Shown piece after piece: positions 11,601-22,105 of a DNA stretch of 64,000 nucleotides. Below the pieces are notes generated by a model. It did not search any database and had not been told where the DNA came from. It was given only the letters and a program-made list of their open reading frames with translations. The position numbers and the translations under genes were made by a program. The stretch lies in assembly GCA_030765055.1 (NCBI GenBank), contig CM060952.1:176269903-176333902 (forward strand), written 5' to 3'. The number at the start of each line of letters is the position of its first letter. The first letter of the stretch is position 1. The DNA is from Mantis religiosa. Taxonomy: Eukaryota > Arthropoda > Insecta > Mantodea > Mantidae.

Positions 11601-13114
11601 AAGGTCAAGAATTACAAAATAAGGAACATATGAAAAAAAGAAAAAAGAAAAAAAACTCTGAGGCACTGCACTCACAGGGCATTCCTCACTCTTGTACAAA
11701 CTATTCCTGCAAACGCCTACTCCTGTATTTGCATAATGTTAATTTTATTGAAATGTACGTTTGTAGAATTTCTGTTACTGCAGTACATGAAGAGGATTAA
11801 TAGAACGAAGTACCTTTAAGCGTTAGTTAAGTTTCTAAGAGCTGGATTCTATTTGGTATTGTTACTGTTTGCATGACCGGGTCCAAGTATAAACAAATAA
11901 CCACTGCCTATTTGAGAAAAATATTTGAAAGTTTAAACCAATAACAAGGGATAAAAAAAGAAAAAAAAAAGGAAAACACAATATTTAAAACATCTGCGCT
12001 TGTACGCGATTTACATGTTCTTTATTTGTGTGTAACAAATTTTGTATGTGGCAAACCCGCATAACAGAGTTAAATTGATTGGGTTCTAATTGGAGCTATG
12101 AGTTCTCTTATCCTAAGGTGAATGGTTGTAGGAAATAGATTTTGGTGGTTGTTGGCTACTCAGTCGTATTAATGACACTTTGTTTGTTGCAGAATCATTA
12201 GTTTAATTCCTACTAAGTTCGCTTATCGACTTGGATCGGTGACCACCTCTTAGTTAAATTCCTAACATAAATTCACCTTTACTTGAAATCCTGGATTACT
12301 TTTTTAAAGTTACTTCCGCGTGGTTTCTATTTCTTCTTTATGCGGCGACTACTTTGTTCTAATAAACTTCTAATGTAGCTTCCACTTACGCTGGTTGCAC
12401 TGTTCTTAACTTCCCTACATTTCGGACTTATTAATCTTCGCTTCTCTTCTTAACGCACATGAACACGTCCTTCCTGACGTAGTATAACATTTTAAGTAAT
12501 TTTTTCTTTCTTCACGATTCAGTTCGAACCTTATTCTGATATCCTCTCTAGCTTTATCACATGACCAAACTAGCTCACCCTTCTCAAATGTTACATTATT
12601 ATTGGTTTCTCATTTATTTCGAATTTTCACATTGGTTTGCAAAACTCATCTAACTCATTGACATTCAGCCCACCCTGAGTTGGGAAACGCCTAGCCTGAG
12701 TTATTTATAACTGTATACATCGTTATTAAATCAGCGAAGTAAATCTCTTTAGCGTTCATGCTCAACTGCATTTTGAAAGCCCTTTGTTCCAATATATTCT
12801 CTCCTGGAAATATTCTATAGTTCTCAGACATTGAACCTCACTATCACAAAGAAGGTAACGGACCTCCCTTCCTGACTCTCCAAAGTGTACAGATTTTTAC
12901 AAGAATATTGTGTCTTCCTTAACTGGGTGCTGGTATATATGTTATATTAAATTTTATTCTTCCTTTCTTATTCTTTAAGTCAACCGCTATTTTAAGCGGT
13001 TTTATTAATTTATCTTCTTTTTTAATTATCAGATTTCGATCAATTCGCCGCCTCCTACTCGCTGCCTGATACTGCGGTTACATTATGCAAGTCATTCAAA
13101 TTCAATAGCACTTT
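8602..13114. other. 4.5 kb without recognised genes
   Basis: Only short ORFs (65-84 codons at 8754-9008, 9547-9759, 9837-10034, 10092-10325, 10752-10970 and 11386-11622), none with a recognisable domain or splice context. The end of this stretch is the left flank of the palindromic element. Confidence 0.45.
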
Positions 13115-13120
13115 GTTGGC
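13115..13120. repeat. Left 6-bp target-site duplication GTTGGC
   Basis: GTTGGC directly precedes the element and is repeated exactly at 29383-29388 directly after it. Outside this pair, left and right flanks are unrelated. Six-bp duplications are characteristic of Polinton/Maverick integrase. Confidence 0.9.
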
Positions 13121-13259
13121 AGTAGGTTAAAAATAGCGGTTCCAGCGCAGACCCAAATGAGCAAGATGGCGGCCATGCGCAATCGGTATGTTTAGTGGAT
13201 TTAGACAGTGTTTAGGTAGGCAGTCAATCCTCTTAATTTGCTGTACCTTATAATGCTGT

Positions 13260-14090
13260 GTCCTGAGGTATGATCAGAGCTTGTCTTGAGCTATGATCTG
13301 AGGCTCTAGGGTTAAGGGCTGCAGGGTTTCTTAGGTAAAGTCTGTTGGTATGGGATGTTAATATCTGAAGGATTTAATGGTTAGGTCCTGAGGTATGATC
13401 TGGGACTCTATGGTTAAGAGTTGCAGGGTTTCTTAGGTAAAGACTGTTGGTCTGGGAGGTTAATATCTGAAGGATTTAATGGTTAGGTCCTGAGGTATGA
13501 TCTGGGGCTCTAGGGTTAAGGGTTGCAGGTTTCAACAGGTAGGGCTGCAGGATTTAATGGTAAGCTCTTGAGGTATGATCTAAGGCTCTAGGGTTAATAG
13601 TTTCACAGGTGAAGTCTGTTGGTCTGGATGGTTGAGAGCTGTAGGATTTAGGGGCTTGGTCTCTATGTATGATCTGGGAGGGGGGGGGTCTAGTGCTAAG
13701 AGCTGCAGGTTTTTCACAGGTAAGGGTTGCTGGTCTGGGAGGTTAATAACTATAGCATTTGGAGGGTAGGTCCTGAAGTATGATCTGGGGGCTCTAGGGT
13801 TAAGAGTTTTCACAGGCGAAGTCTGTTGGTCAGGATGGTTGAGAGCTGTAAGATCTAGAGGTTAGGTATCTATGTATGATCAGGGGGGTTCTAGTGTTAA
13901 GAGCTTCAGGTTTTCACAGGTAAAGGTTGCTGGTCTTGGAGGTTAATACCTGTAGGATTTGGAGGGTAGATCCTGAGGTATGATCTGGAGCTCTAGGGTT
14001 AAGAGTTGTAGGGTTCATAGCTAAATGTTGTTGGTCTAGAGGATAAAGGCCGTAGGGTCTTTTAACTACGTTTTATGGGCTGAGGTATGA
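13260..14090. repeat. Subterminal tandem repeat array, left arm
   Basis: About nine degenerate units of roughly 90-125 bp. Each carries CCTGAGGTATGATCTGGG, CTCTAGGGTTAAG and a segment like GGTCTGGGAGGTTAATA. The array starts about 140 bp inside the terminus. The short ORF at 13580-13813 is a translation of these repeats, not a gene. Possible roles (replication or packaging signals, protein binding) are conjecture. Confidence 0.85.
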
Positions 14091-14789
14091 TCTTATCATT
14101 TTGAAGTTCAGTTTGCTAGTCCAGCGATTAAAGTCGGTTAATCTCGAGGCAAGTCCTACATTTATGCTTTACTATGTCATCCTATTATAAACTAACCTAA
14201 CCTAATATACTCATTCAGTTCTACCTTCTTTCATCATTCTTTATTGTAACCTAGCTGTGTTTTGCTAGTGGCTTCCTTTGTTGCATCTGTTAACCTAATT
14301 GTTCTCCTTCCTTAAGTTCCTCTATTCGACCACTTTAACCTAACCTTATATATCCCATGGTTTTTACTTTTTGATCATTGTTTAACCTAGTCGATTCTGG
14401 TATTAACATTCGTTCTCTTTTCTTAAGCTGCCCCTGTTTTTACCTCCTTAACCTATCCTAAGCATGTTTCTTTTCTCATGCTAACTACTTGTATGTATGA
14501 TGCAAAGTTTTTAGGCATATCGATATTATAGCTATCTTTGTCACTGCAAGAGGTATATATGCTGATTACAGATCTTTATACAGTAAATTTAACCCTTTGT
14601 GTATCTGCTTCTCTTTTCCTAAAAATTGAGGTTCTTTTGTTGCTAGGGTTTCTTGTTTTTCGTACCTTCTCTATGCTTTCAGGAACTCTATTCTACCTTG
14701 TTATGTTATGAGGTCTTATGCTTATATCTTAGGCTTTTTGATTAAGCCTTTTGATCTGAAAGACTATGTATTTTGGCTATGTTCCTCAT

Positions 14790-15140
14790 CTCTTATGGTC
14801 ACATGGCTAGGTCTTGAGGCATGATCTTAGGGCCTGGGGTTTAAAGGATATAAGTCTCATAGCTTAAGCTCGTAGGTCTAAAGGTTAAAGACTGTAGGTT
14901 TAGTGGTTAGGTCGTATGGATTCAAGGTTAGATCTCTCGGTCTAGAGTTTAAGGCTGTAGGATCTGAAGGTTACGTATGGAGGTATGATCTGAGGGCTCT
15001 AGGATTAAGTGTTTTAAGCTTCATAGCTAAAGGTTGCTGGTCAGGAGGTTAAAAGCTGTAGGATCTGGAGGTTAGGTATTGAGGTATGATCTCGGAGCTC
15101 TAGGATTAAAAGCTATAGGCTTCATAGCTAAATGTTTGCC
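14790..15140. repeat. Second block of the same degenerate repeat, left arm
   Basis: Three or four further units with GAGGTATGATCT and CTCTAGGATTAA between the subterminal array and the polymerase 3' end. The roughly 700 bp between the two blocks, and 15140-15650, show nothing else recognisable. Confidence 0.7.
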
Positions 15141-15651
15141 AGCTAGAGATATCTTCTTTACTGTTAGAGGTATATTTGCAATGGTCTAGGCGTACAGTTT
15201 TCTTACATTTTTTCATGCAGATTGATGTCTTCGTACTCTTGTGTCTTTTTCAAGCTTTTACCCCCTATGCATCGTCTTGTAATAAGTCGTTACGCTAAAC
15301 CAATGTTCTAATGCTATTTCCATGCTTTTTCAGATGTTATGAGGTTTATGCGCGTTTCAGGGATATTTTAGACCAAGTTACGTTACTCAATTCATTTTAT
15401 AACTAATTAAGAAGTTTTTCAAGGATATTTCAGATTACGAGATAGTAGTTACTTTTTAAATTTACCTATTTTAACATTAACTAAAGTGTGTTCAGTTAGC
15501 TTATGTGGTGAGGTAGACGTCCCTCGTCTTTTTTCTCTGGACTTGGGACCAGCGTCAGAATTTGTTTTCTGAACGGTAGACTTAACGCCCTCCTCTGCTC
15601 TTATTATTCAGCTGTTTTCATGCTTAGATATTTTAATGCTACGTTCTAGTG

Positions 15652-15657
15652 TTTATT
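15652..15657 (-). promoter_or_regulatory. Poly(A) signal for left PolB
   Basis: AATAAA on the minus strand, 46 bp past the polymerase stop codon and mirrored exactly in the right arm. It supports Pol II transcription of the gene as a nuclear mRNA. Confidence 0.6.
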
Positions 15658-15703
15658 TCTCGGAATGAAAATTGTTTTTTTTTCTGCTCTAGGGTTCCTT
15701 CTT

Positions 15704-18700
15704 TCATTCGCCGTTCAAAATATGACAATGTCCATGGGCATATGTGGATACTCCATCATCTGCAATTACTCTCTTGTCATCATGTGGAGATAGGGATATT
15801 TTGTTCACTTCCACTGACGCAACATTATGTTGATGGGACATAATTAGGTTCATTGGCGTTCTTATGATTTCTCTGCTTTTAAGACAGTCCACATAGCTCT
15901 CAAAGGTGATGTACTGTTTAATGGCACTATGTTTTATGCCTTTTATCTTCTTGATTATGCCTCCATCGATGTCGAGTGCATACATCTTCGGTCTCAGTCC
16001 AACAAAACGACGAATGATTTTTCCATTGGCTTCATCTTTAAAATTTCCCAACACTTTCTTGTTTTTTGTAGAATGACATATGTGCTCGCTAGGATAATCA
16101 GCAGTATCCAGATGTTCCAGAAAACGTAACTTATCCTGGTATATGTCTCCGGTAGTCACACGATGGATGAAAGAGTCAGTATCCATGTACATGAGCTTCA
16201 GATTTTCAAGCCCGTAATACGGCATTAGCACATCATAATGATACCAATACATCAAGGTCTTCGAGATATCCAGCACACACATCCCAATGTATATAGGCTT
16301 GTTGAAGACTATCTCCAGTGACGCCATGTGTATTGCAGCCAGATTGGGTCCATATATAGTTCTATCAATAAATGTAGGCTTAGCAACCAGTTTTTCCAAT
16401 GTCTTCCAATCGGTGACAAGTCGTATATTCAGTCGGTTTCTGATGTTTTCCATAGTTTTACCAAACATGGCATTGTTAAAAAGTTTGTAAAGATCCTTCT
16501 CGAAATCATTTCTCGATCCTTGTCGTAGCCGGTTATTGAATTCCACATAAGGCTTTAACCAACATGACTGTTGAAATTGTAGCACCCGATGGATTTTAGT
16601 CAGTTGTAACCCATGACTAAGGGCCTGCTTCAAGGTCATGTAATGCACCACATACCTAGTTCGTGATCCAAGGTGAGGAATTAGTTTCCTTGTAGAAGAA
16701 CCCGGGGGCTTGATACACTCAGGTAGGAACGGTAAATCATTGTGTAGGTCATGGAGTTCTGTAGGATATTGAAGGTCCACTTCTAAGATGTATCCGAGAG
16801 GGCCATCTTCTCGTAGTATATCTAGGTTGATATCTTCAGGAGAAACCCACTTAAAACCCCCGTAAGCAAGGGGTTTCTGCATCGCCCACGCGTACTGGTT
16901 ATTTGAATCCTCGTACGTAATATATTGAGAGGGTTTACGTGAGTCATACTCCTTCATGTAGTGATTGTTCGCTTCTGCATACCGATGAGAAACTTGGCAT
17001 AATCCTCCTCTTATACCTGCTTCAACCATGAGTAGCTGGTCATAATCCTGTAGTAATTCCAGTTCAATTCGTGTGTACAACAGCATTGCATCCCACGTAA
17101 GTCCGGGTGATGTATAATAATGTGCGGGATCAACTTTATGGGTTTTCAGGGTCTGCTCTCTGAATGTTTCAAACACATCTGCTAGTAGAAGGACATCCGA
17201 AGTTAAGTAGAGGTCACTGTACTCGCCTAGTGTTCTGATGTTGAAGTGACTCCATACGGTTTTTGCATGCTGATACTCTGCATCACTAATTTCTTCTCTG
17301 TTTAACTTACTGTAGAATGCTTCTCTCGGAGGAAGTTCTGTCTCACTCAAAACATCCCATGATGTAACGTATTCATAGGGAAACACACCTTTACGCATCA
17401 TCAAATCGATCTTCTCTGCTCCAAAGTACTTCTGAGTTTCAGGATATGATGTTAGATTTTTTGCTAGTTTATCCAAGCTGGTACTAAGGAAGCGATAGGT
17501 ATCCACAAAACGAAGTTTAATGTCACCAACATACTTGGAAAATGATATATAACTTTCCTCAGAGCTAGGAATAACTTCTACTCTATCGCTAGTACAGCCT
17601 AACCCCTTAACAATGAAATGGGAGTCATATCCACTCAGGTTATGTATGAAGACAGGAATATAATTAGGCGTTTTACAGGTTAGATTACACTGATTATGTA
17701 GACTTCCTCGATATTCACCACTTATATGATCATGATCTCGTACTTTCCAGTTATCGTCGGTAAATTCTTTACCACATAAGTAGCATTCTGTAGAAGATTC
17801 GAATGATTTTTGTTGCTTATCTGTCAGAGTTAATGGAGCACCAGTTTTGTATACAGCATTAATTTTCTTTGCGAGAGAACTTACATACTCCATAAACTTC
17901 GGTGCAGCGTCACAACCTCGATATACATGGGGTTCAGTAGGAAGACCAGTCTGTAAACCTTCAATTGTAGCTGAGGATTTGACATAAACACAGAAACTCA
18001 TAGGAATATGCTTCTGATATGGAACTGTATAAGACGTTTCGGGATTAGAAGAACACCCGTGGCAAGGGGTAAGAATGCTTTCAAAGTCAGCGTATATGAC
18101 ATAAGGTAATTTCAACATCCTTTCATGATTCTTGAATCTAACAATAGATTTCTCCTTAGTTGGCATAACAATCTTAGCAACTCCGTGTTGGCTACATATT
18201 TTTCTATGCTCATTTAACCTCTCAACTCCTCCATTTCGATACTCAAAGTGCGTAAAACAGCGTTCGCAGATACAGAGTTTTCCCTCACATTTGGTTTTTT
18301 GTTGATGAATAAGTCTCTCGAAATTCTTTATATAAACGTAATGATGACGTCCAGCTGAATTGCTTAACAGAAGCAGATCGCGATGCTCAGTCAGTTCTTC
18401 ATTGACAACTTTCATAGGAAACACTTGATTTTTCTCATCCAGCCCGAAAACATTTATAGAGATGTTATTTTTTCGTTCAAATTTCGGGATATCAGTCAGG
18501 CTCGTAGGAAACGAGAGGCAGGAAAAGTCATATCTCTCTTGAAGATCCTTATACTTGCTAACACGTTGAGGATCCTTGTGAATGAACTTGGCGAGAACAG
18601 CATACATAAAACACTTTTCATCTTCATAATTCTGTGGATTTATGCAGGCTTCTTTAGCTCCAATAGAGGTCGGTAGAGGGATGTAACTGGTTCCCCTCAG

Positions 18701-19339
18701 TCCATTATTCTTGTTGATTCTAACACGCACACCATCAACAGCTAATAAAGCCCAGCTGCTTCCTTTAAGTTGACTTTCCTCCATTTCAGTACAAAGTTTC
18801 TTGAATTTACTTTCCAATATGGCGTCCAAGTCACTTTCTAAAAATATTGCTTGATTTGGCGTTTTAAAGGCTTTATCAGTAGTGTCACCAACGGCATTCA
18901 CAAACCGACATTCAGCCATGAGGTTAATTTTCACACTTTTATGCATCCTCAGTTGCTTCTGAACGGCTTGAATTATCCGCTGTTTTGATTCCTGGAGATA
19001 TGTATTCAGGTCTTGGCATGTAGAGCACTGGATGAAATATGATTTCAGTCGATCCTGGAAAGCTGTTTCATATTCTACGACATCGTCTTCATCAGGAACC
19101 ATTAACAGCAATTTATGTTTGGTAGGCTCGATCTTGAGTTTCTTAGCAGTAGTTATTCTCTCGCATCGTTCTTGGTGAGTATCTCTGCGATTCTCAGTAT
19201 CATAAACGTTACCACAATGTTTACATTCGTAAAACCGGCCACATACCAGCTCATGTCTCTTTTTATTGTAGCTTTTCAGGAAACTCTTTGCACATATGCT
19301 ACACCTATTTTCAGGTATAGTGTCTAACAGAGCTTCCAT
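15704..19339 (-). CDS. polB: Family-B DNA polymerase, Polinton/adintovirus-like (left copy)
   Basis: Putative protein-primed DNA polymerase for replicating the element. Uninterrupted, 1211 residues from the first ATG. The open frame extends 23 codons upstream to a GTG after a stop, but a nuclear gene should start at ATG, which here has a purine at -3 and G at +4. From the ATG: zinc fingers C13/C16/H29/C33 and C39/C42/H55/C59; an OTU-like region with C243 and H332/H333; a third finger C358/C361/H378/C382; Exo I D418/E420; an endonuclease VII-like zinc module (C519, C522, DHDH 535-538, HNQCN 548-552); Exo II N567/D572; Exo III Y711/D715; motif A D811-Y816; motif B K952 to K961; motif C D1053-T-D1055; KxY K1118/Y1120. 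All catalytic motifs are present, so it may be functional. It differs from the right copy at 10 residues, none catalytic. The terminal-protein region is not identified. Confidence 0.92.
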   Translation of the reverse strand: MEALLDTIPENRCSICAKSFLKSYNKKRHELVCGRFYECKHCGNVYDTENRRDTHQERCERITTAKKLKIEPTKHKLLLMVPDEDDVVEYETAFQDRLKSYFIQCSTCQDLNTYLQESKQRIIQAVQKQLRMHKSVKINLMAECRFVNAVGDTTDKAFKTPNQAIFLESDLDAILESKFKKLCTEMEESQLKGSSWALLAVDGVRVRINKNNGLRGTSYIPLPTSIGAKEACINPQNYEDEKCFMYAVLAKFIHKDPQRVSKYKDLQERYDFSCLSFPTSLTDIPKFERKNNISINVFGLDEKNQVFPMKVVNEELTEHRDLLLLSNSAGRHHYVYIKNFERLIHQQKTKCEGKLCICERCFTHFEYRNGGVERLNEHRKICSQHGVAKIVMPTKEKSIVRFKNHERMLKLPYVIYADFESILTPCHGCSSNPETSYTVPYQKHIPMSFCVYVKSSATIEGLQTGLPTEPHVYRGCDAAPKFMEYVSSLAKKINAVYKTGAPLTLTDKQQKSFESSTECYLCGKEFTDDNWKVRDHDHISGEYRGSLHNQCNLTCKTPNYIPVFIHNLSGYDSHFIVKGLGCTSDRVEVIPSSEESYISFSKYVGDIKLRFVDTYRFLSTSLDKLAKNLTSYPETQKYFGAEKIDLMMRKGVFPYEYVTSWDVLSETELPPREAFYSKLNREEISDAEYQHAKTVWSHFNIRTLGEYSDLYLTSDVLLLADVFETFREQTLKTHKVDPAHYYTSPGLTWDAMLLYTRIELELLQDYDQLLMVEAGIRGGLCQVSHRYAEANNHYMKEYDSRKPSQYITYEDSNNQYAWAMQKPLAYGGFKWVSPEDINLDILREDGPLGYILEVDLQYPTELHDLHNDLPFLPECIKPPGSSTRKLIPHLGSRTRYVVHYMTLKQALSHGLQLTKIHRVLQFQQSCWLKPYVEFNNRLRQGSRNDFEKDLYKLFNNAMFGKTMENIRNRLNIRLVTDWKTLEKLVAKPTFIDRTIYGPNLAAIHMASLEIVFNKPIYIGMCVLDISKTLMYWYHYDVLMPYYGLENLKLMYMDTDSFIHRVTTGDIYQDKLRFLEHLDTADYPSEHICHSTKNKKVLGNFKDEANGKIIRRFVGLRPKMYALDIDGGIIKKIKGIKHSAIKQYITFESYVDCLKSREIIRTPMNLIMSHQHNVASVEVNKISLSPHDDKRVIADDGVSTYAHGHCHILNGE

Positions 19340-19534
19340 CGCTATAGTTTTTTGTTGTGTGCAGGCTAATTCTCGGGAATATGCTGCCAAGTAAGTGTCT
19401 TGATACACTTCTCACTTCTCTTCTTCACCTTGATAAGTTATCAGCGCTACTGATGATGAATTTCACTGTAGAAGCTGATCCGCTATGCTATAAACACACT
19501 AGCGTAATTACAATCTAAGATCGATAAAGCTCTC

Positions 19535-19540
19535 TTTATA
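19535..19540 (-). promoter_or_regulatory. TATA-like box upstream of left PolB
   Basis: TATAAA on the minus strand about 195 bp before the polymerase ATG and mirrored at 22965-22970. Promoter function is inferred from position only. Confidence 0.35.
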
Positions 19541-19559
19541 CACTTAGCACAGACCTAAT

Positions 19560-19775
19560 AGAAAACTTCATCATCCCCTTCACCAACGGGATTCGAAGGT
19601 GGCACTCCTATCGGAGAAAACCTAAAGGAAAACTTCATCACACCACCACCACCACCACCACCACCTTTGTAGTTCGAAGGTGGCGCTCCTATCGGAGAAA
19701 ATCTAAAAGAAAACTATTATCTTGCTACCACAGGGGTTCGAAGATGCTTCTACTATTGGAGAAAACCTAAAAGAA
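19560..19775. repeat. Three hairpin-bearing direct repeats upstream of left PolB
   Basis: Three units of about 65-85 bp. Two contain TTCGAAGGTGGCNCTCC followed by TATCGGAGAAAA; the outermost is more diverged. Each intact unit holds CTCC-TATC-GGAG, a 4-bp-stem hairpin, so the unit could be a protein-binding site. A (CAC)n run at about 19640-19664 separates two units. Mirrored at 22730-22945. Confidence 0.75.
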
Positions 19776-20399
19776 AACTCTATTAATTTTCCAGTTTTCG
19801 ATTATTCTTTAACTACTTTACAATTCACATGAGAGAAAAAATTAGACAAATTAAAATTGAAAAAGGAAATAAATAGTTAGATTTGAAGATAAAATTTAGA
19901 CAATTCAAACGAGTATAAACACGACTAAGCTCCGCCTTTTAGTTTTAAAGTTACATTAGGAGCTCCCATTGCCACCCGTAGACACCTCTCCATCATCTTC
20001 AACCACGTGTTCTTGATTCTTTTCACACATATCTTAACATAACAGTTATATTTTTCCCAAGTTCATCTATTACACGGTTTAACTGATCCACGGGGCACCC
20101 TTAGAATCCTTCACTTCATCCTCAAACACACCTTCTTGAACCCTTTTGATATATTTTAACCTATTTATGTTTGTTGCTACGGGCATCCGTTCTCTTTTCT
20201 TAAGTTAAATTATTACGACCATCTTGTTATGTTTAAGTCTCATGCTTATATATTAAACTTTGTGATTAAGTATTTTGATTTGAAAGTCTATGTAAATCGG
20301 TTAAGGTAAACATCTCTTCTCAACATGAGACAAGTCATGATGTATGATCTTATGGGGTGAGCTTGCCAACACGTCTAAAAGCATTTATATTCAAAGGTA

Positions 20400-20895
20400 T
20401 TTAAATTATCCCACCGAGATTTGAACCCTGATCCTAAGGCGTAAATTACCATTTCAACAACAATTCACACCTAAAGTATATATGTATACGCTATTTCATT
20501 GCGCTAACGTTATTAGTTCAAGAGTTATTTAAGATTCAAGTTATTGCGACAGAAGCGGTTATCGAACCACGGGTCTGTAGGATACGGAATCATAAATCAT
20601 TCACAGCATATGTTGAATGAAAAAAACCTGCACTTTCCCCTGCTGTTCTATGTGCAATAGATCAGAAATAGAACACAATTACATAATTCAATGGACGATG
20701 GGAACTGAACCAGGGACCCTTGAGCTACACGTTGTCAGCATATGATTAACTATGAGAAGCATAACCATATAAAGGTTATTTCACTTCTCTAGACCCAGCG
20801 GTTACAGAGATATTTAAATTAAACGATTCAGGACTCGAACTAAGGACTACAGGTATACAGTATATACCCTGCGGACCTAGCTAACCATATGTAAG
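20400..20895 (-). repeat. Array of four tRNA-like sequences, left arm
   Basis: Mirror image of 21608-22105; see that entry. T-arm/B-box-like motifs on the minus strand lie at about 20416-20429, 20558-20569, 20701-20712 and 20830-20841. Confidence 0.55.
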
Positions 20896-20904
20896 TAATA
20901 AAGT

Positions 20905-21195
20905 TTATCCGAACTCTCTATCATAATTAGTTTCGGAGTTATTCCAATATAAGCAGTACTCTTCTGCACGAGATTCGATTAGGGGACCATTGATAAAACT
21001 ACCAGTCAGACAGTCAGTAAGGGCACGGACACCCCTGCGCGGTAGAAAGGCAGCATGCATCGTCTTTCCACCCCTGGTCGGCATCCCATTAGTTTCCGAA
21101 CACTCTTTATTTATCACATGCAGGTGTGCCTGCGTCTTGGGACAAGGGCTTGACAGGTCATTAATCAAGGAGTAGTAGATAAAGGCTTTTTCCAT
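20905..21195 (-). CDS. Small uncharacterised ORF beside the centre (left)
   Basis: An open frame of about 96 codons beginning MEKAFIYYS and ending NYDREFG, transcribed outward from the centre, as is its mirror at 21301-21597. No domain was recognised. Between the mirrored copies I saw three base changes, all altering an amino acid (I/F, K/E, H/N), which does not suggest strong protein-level constraint. Upstream codons extend the frame into the tandem repeat of the centre, so the start is uncertain. It may simply be a chance open frame preserved by recent duplication. Confidence 0.2.
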   Translation of the reverse strand: MEKAFIYYSLINDLSSPCPKTQAHLHVINKECSETNGMPTRGGKTMHAAFLPRRGVRALTDCLTGSFINGPLIESRAEEYCLYWNNSETNYDREFG

Positions 21196-21310
21196 ACCAC
21201 CTGCAACATCTTGGGTGGTCCTCACACCCCCTCCCCTCCCCGTTCCATACCACCTGCAACATCTTGGGTGGTCCTCACACCCCCTCCCCCTATTATGCAA
21301 ATGTATCCAG
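21192..21310. repeat. 119-bp centre with a 53-bp tandem duplication
   Basis: Unpaired loop between the arms. It consists of two direct copies of a 53-bp unit starting at 21192 and 21245 (CCATACCACCTGCAACATC, then TTGGGTGGTCCTCACACC), followed by a short tail to 21310. Within each unit ACCACC pairs with GGTGGT around an 11-nt loop. This is the only part of the element present in one orientation, so it marks the junction where the inverted duplication formed, or a surviving functional site. Confidence 0.9.
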
Positions 21311-21597
21311 AAAAAGCCTTTATCTACTACTCCTTGTTTAATGACCTGTCAAGCCCTTGTCCCAAGACGCAGGCACACCTGCATGTGATAAATAAAGAGT
21401 GTTCGGAAACTAATGGGATGCCGACCAGGGGTGGAGAGACGATGAATGCTGCCTTTCTACCGCGCAGGGGTGTCCGTGCCCTTACTGACTGTCTGACTGG
21501 TAGTTTTATCAATGGTCCCCTAATCGAATCTCGTGCAGAAGAGTACTGCTTATATTGGAATAACTCCGAAACTAATTATGATAGAGAGTTCGGATAA
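21301..21597 (+). CDS. Small uncharacterised ORF beside the centre (right)
   Basis: A 98-codon open frame from ATG at 21301 (MYPEKAFIYYS to NYDREFG), mirror of 20905-21195. It contains several cysteines and no recognisable domain. The ATG lies in the single-orientation centre, so the first four residues differ from the left copy. It is about 1.5 kb upstream of the right polymerase ATG and in the same direction. Evidence for coding is weak. Confidence 0.2.
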   Translation: MYPEKAFIYYSLFNDLSSPCPKTQAHLHVINKECSETNGMPTRGGETMNAAFLPRRGVRALTDCLTGSFINGPLIESRAEEYCLYWNNSETNYDREFG

Positions 21598-21607
21598 ACT
21601 TTATTAC

Positions 21608-22105
21608 TTACATATGGTTAGCTAGGTCCGCAGGGTATATACTGTATACCTGTAGTCCTTAGTTCGAGTCCTGAATCGTTTAATTTAAATATCTCTGTAA
21701 CCGCTGGGTCTAGAGAAGTGAAATAACCTTTATATGGTTATGCTTCTCATAGTTAATCATATGCTGACAACGTGTAGCTCAAGGGTCCCTGGTTCAGTTC
21801 CCATCGTCCATTGAATTATGTAATTGTGTTCTATTTCTGATCTATTGCACATAGAACAGCAGGGGAAAGTGCAGGTTTTTTTCATTCAACATATGCTGTG
21901 AATGATTTATGATTCCGTATCCTACAGACCCGTGGTTCGATAACCGCTTCTGTCGCAATAACTTGAATCTTAAATAACTCTTGAACTAATAACGTTAGCG
22001 CAATGAAATAGCGTATACATATATACTTTAGGTGTGAATTGTTGTTGAAATGGTAATTTACGCCTTAGGATCAGGGTTCAAATCTCGGTGGGATAATTTA
22101 AATAC
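21608..22105 (+). repeat. Array of four tRNA-like sequences, right arm
   Basis: Four same-strand units about 120-145 bp apart. Each ends in a T-arm/B-box-like motif: AGTTCGAGTCCT (21661), GGTTCAGTTCCC (21791), GGTTCGATAACC (21934) and GGGTTCAAATCTC (22074). The first is the clearest: an A-box-like TGGTTAGCTAGGTCCG, then a perfect 5-bp stem with a 7-nt loop (GGTAT-ATACTGT-ATACC) carrying U33 and a purine at 37, then the T-loop. None folds into a complete cloverleaf with a convincing acceptor stem, so they are not called tRNA genes. They could be Pol III promoters or tRNA-derived insertions fixed in the element. They read toward the polymerase. Confidence 0.55.

Larger units (their letters stand above)
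13121..21191 (-). repeat. Left arm of the giant inverted repeat
   Basis: Reverse-complement match to 21311-29382 from the AG terminus to AAAGGCTTTTT next to the centre. Sampled non-coding stretches align without gaps except a G-run (nine G at about 13680-13688 versus seven C near 28817), and the coding part aligns end to end. Confidence 0.95.

Noticed and set aside
13580..13813. Proline-rich ORFs at the element tips (also 28692-28949)
   Set aside because: Direct translation of the subterminal tandem repeats.
21608..22105. Calling the tRNA-like boxes functional tRNA genes
   Set aside because: No unit shows a full cloverleaf with a paired acceptor stem, and T stems are poorly paired.
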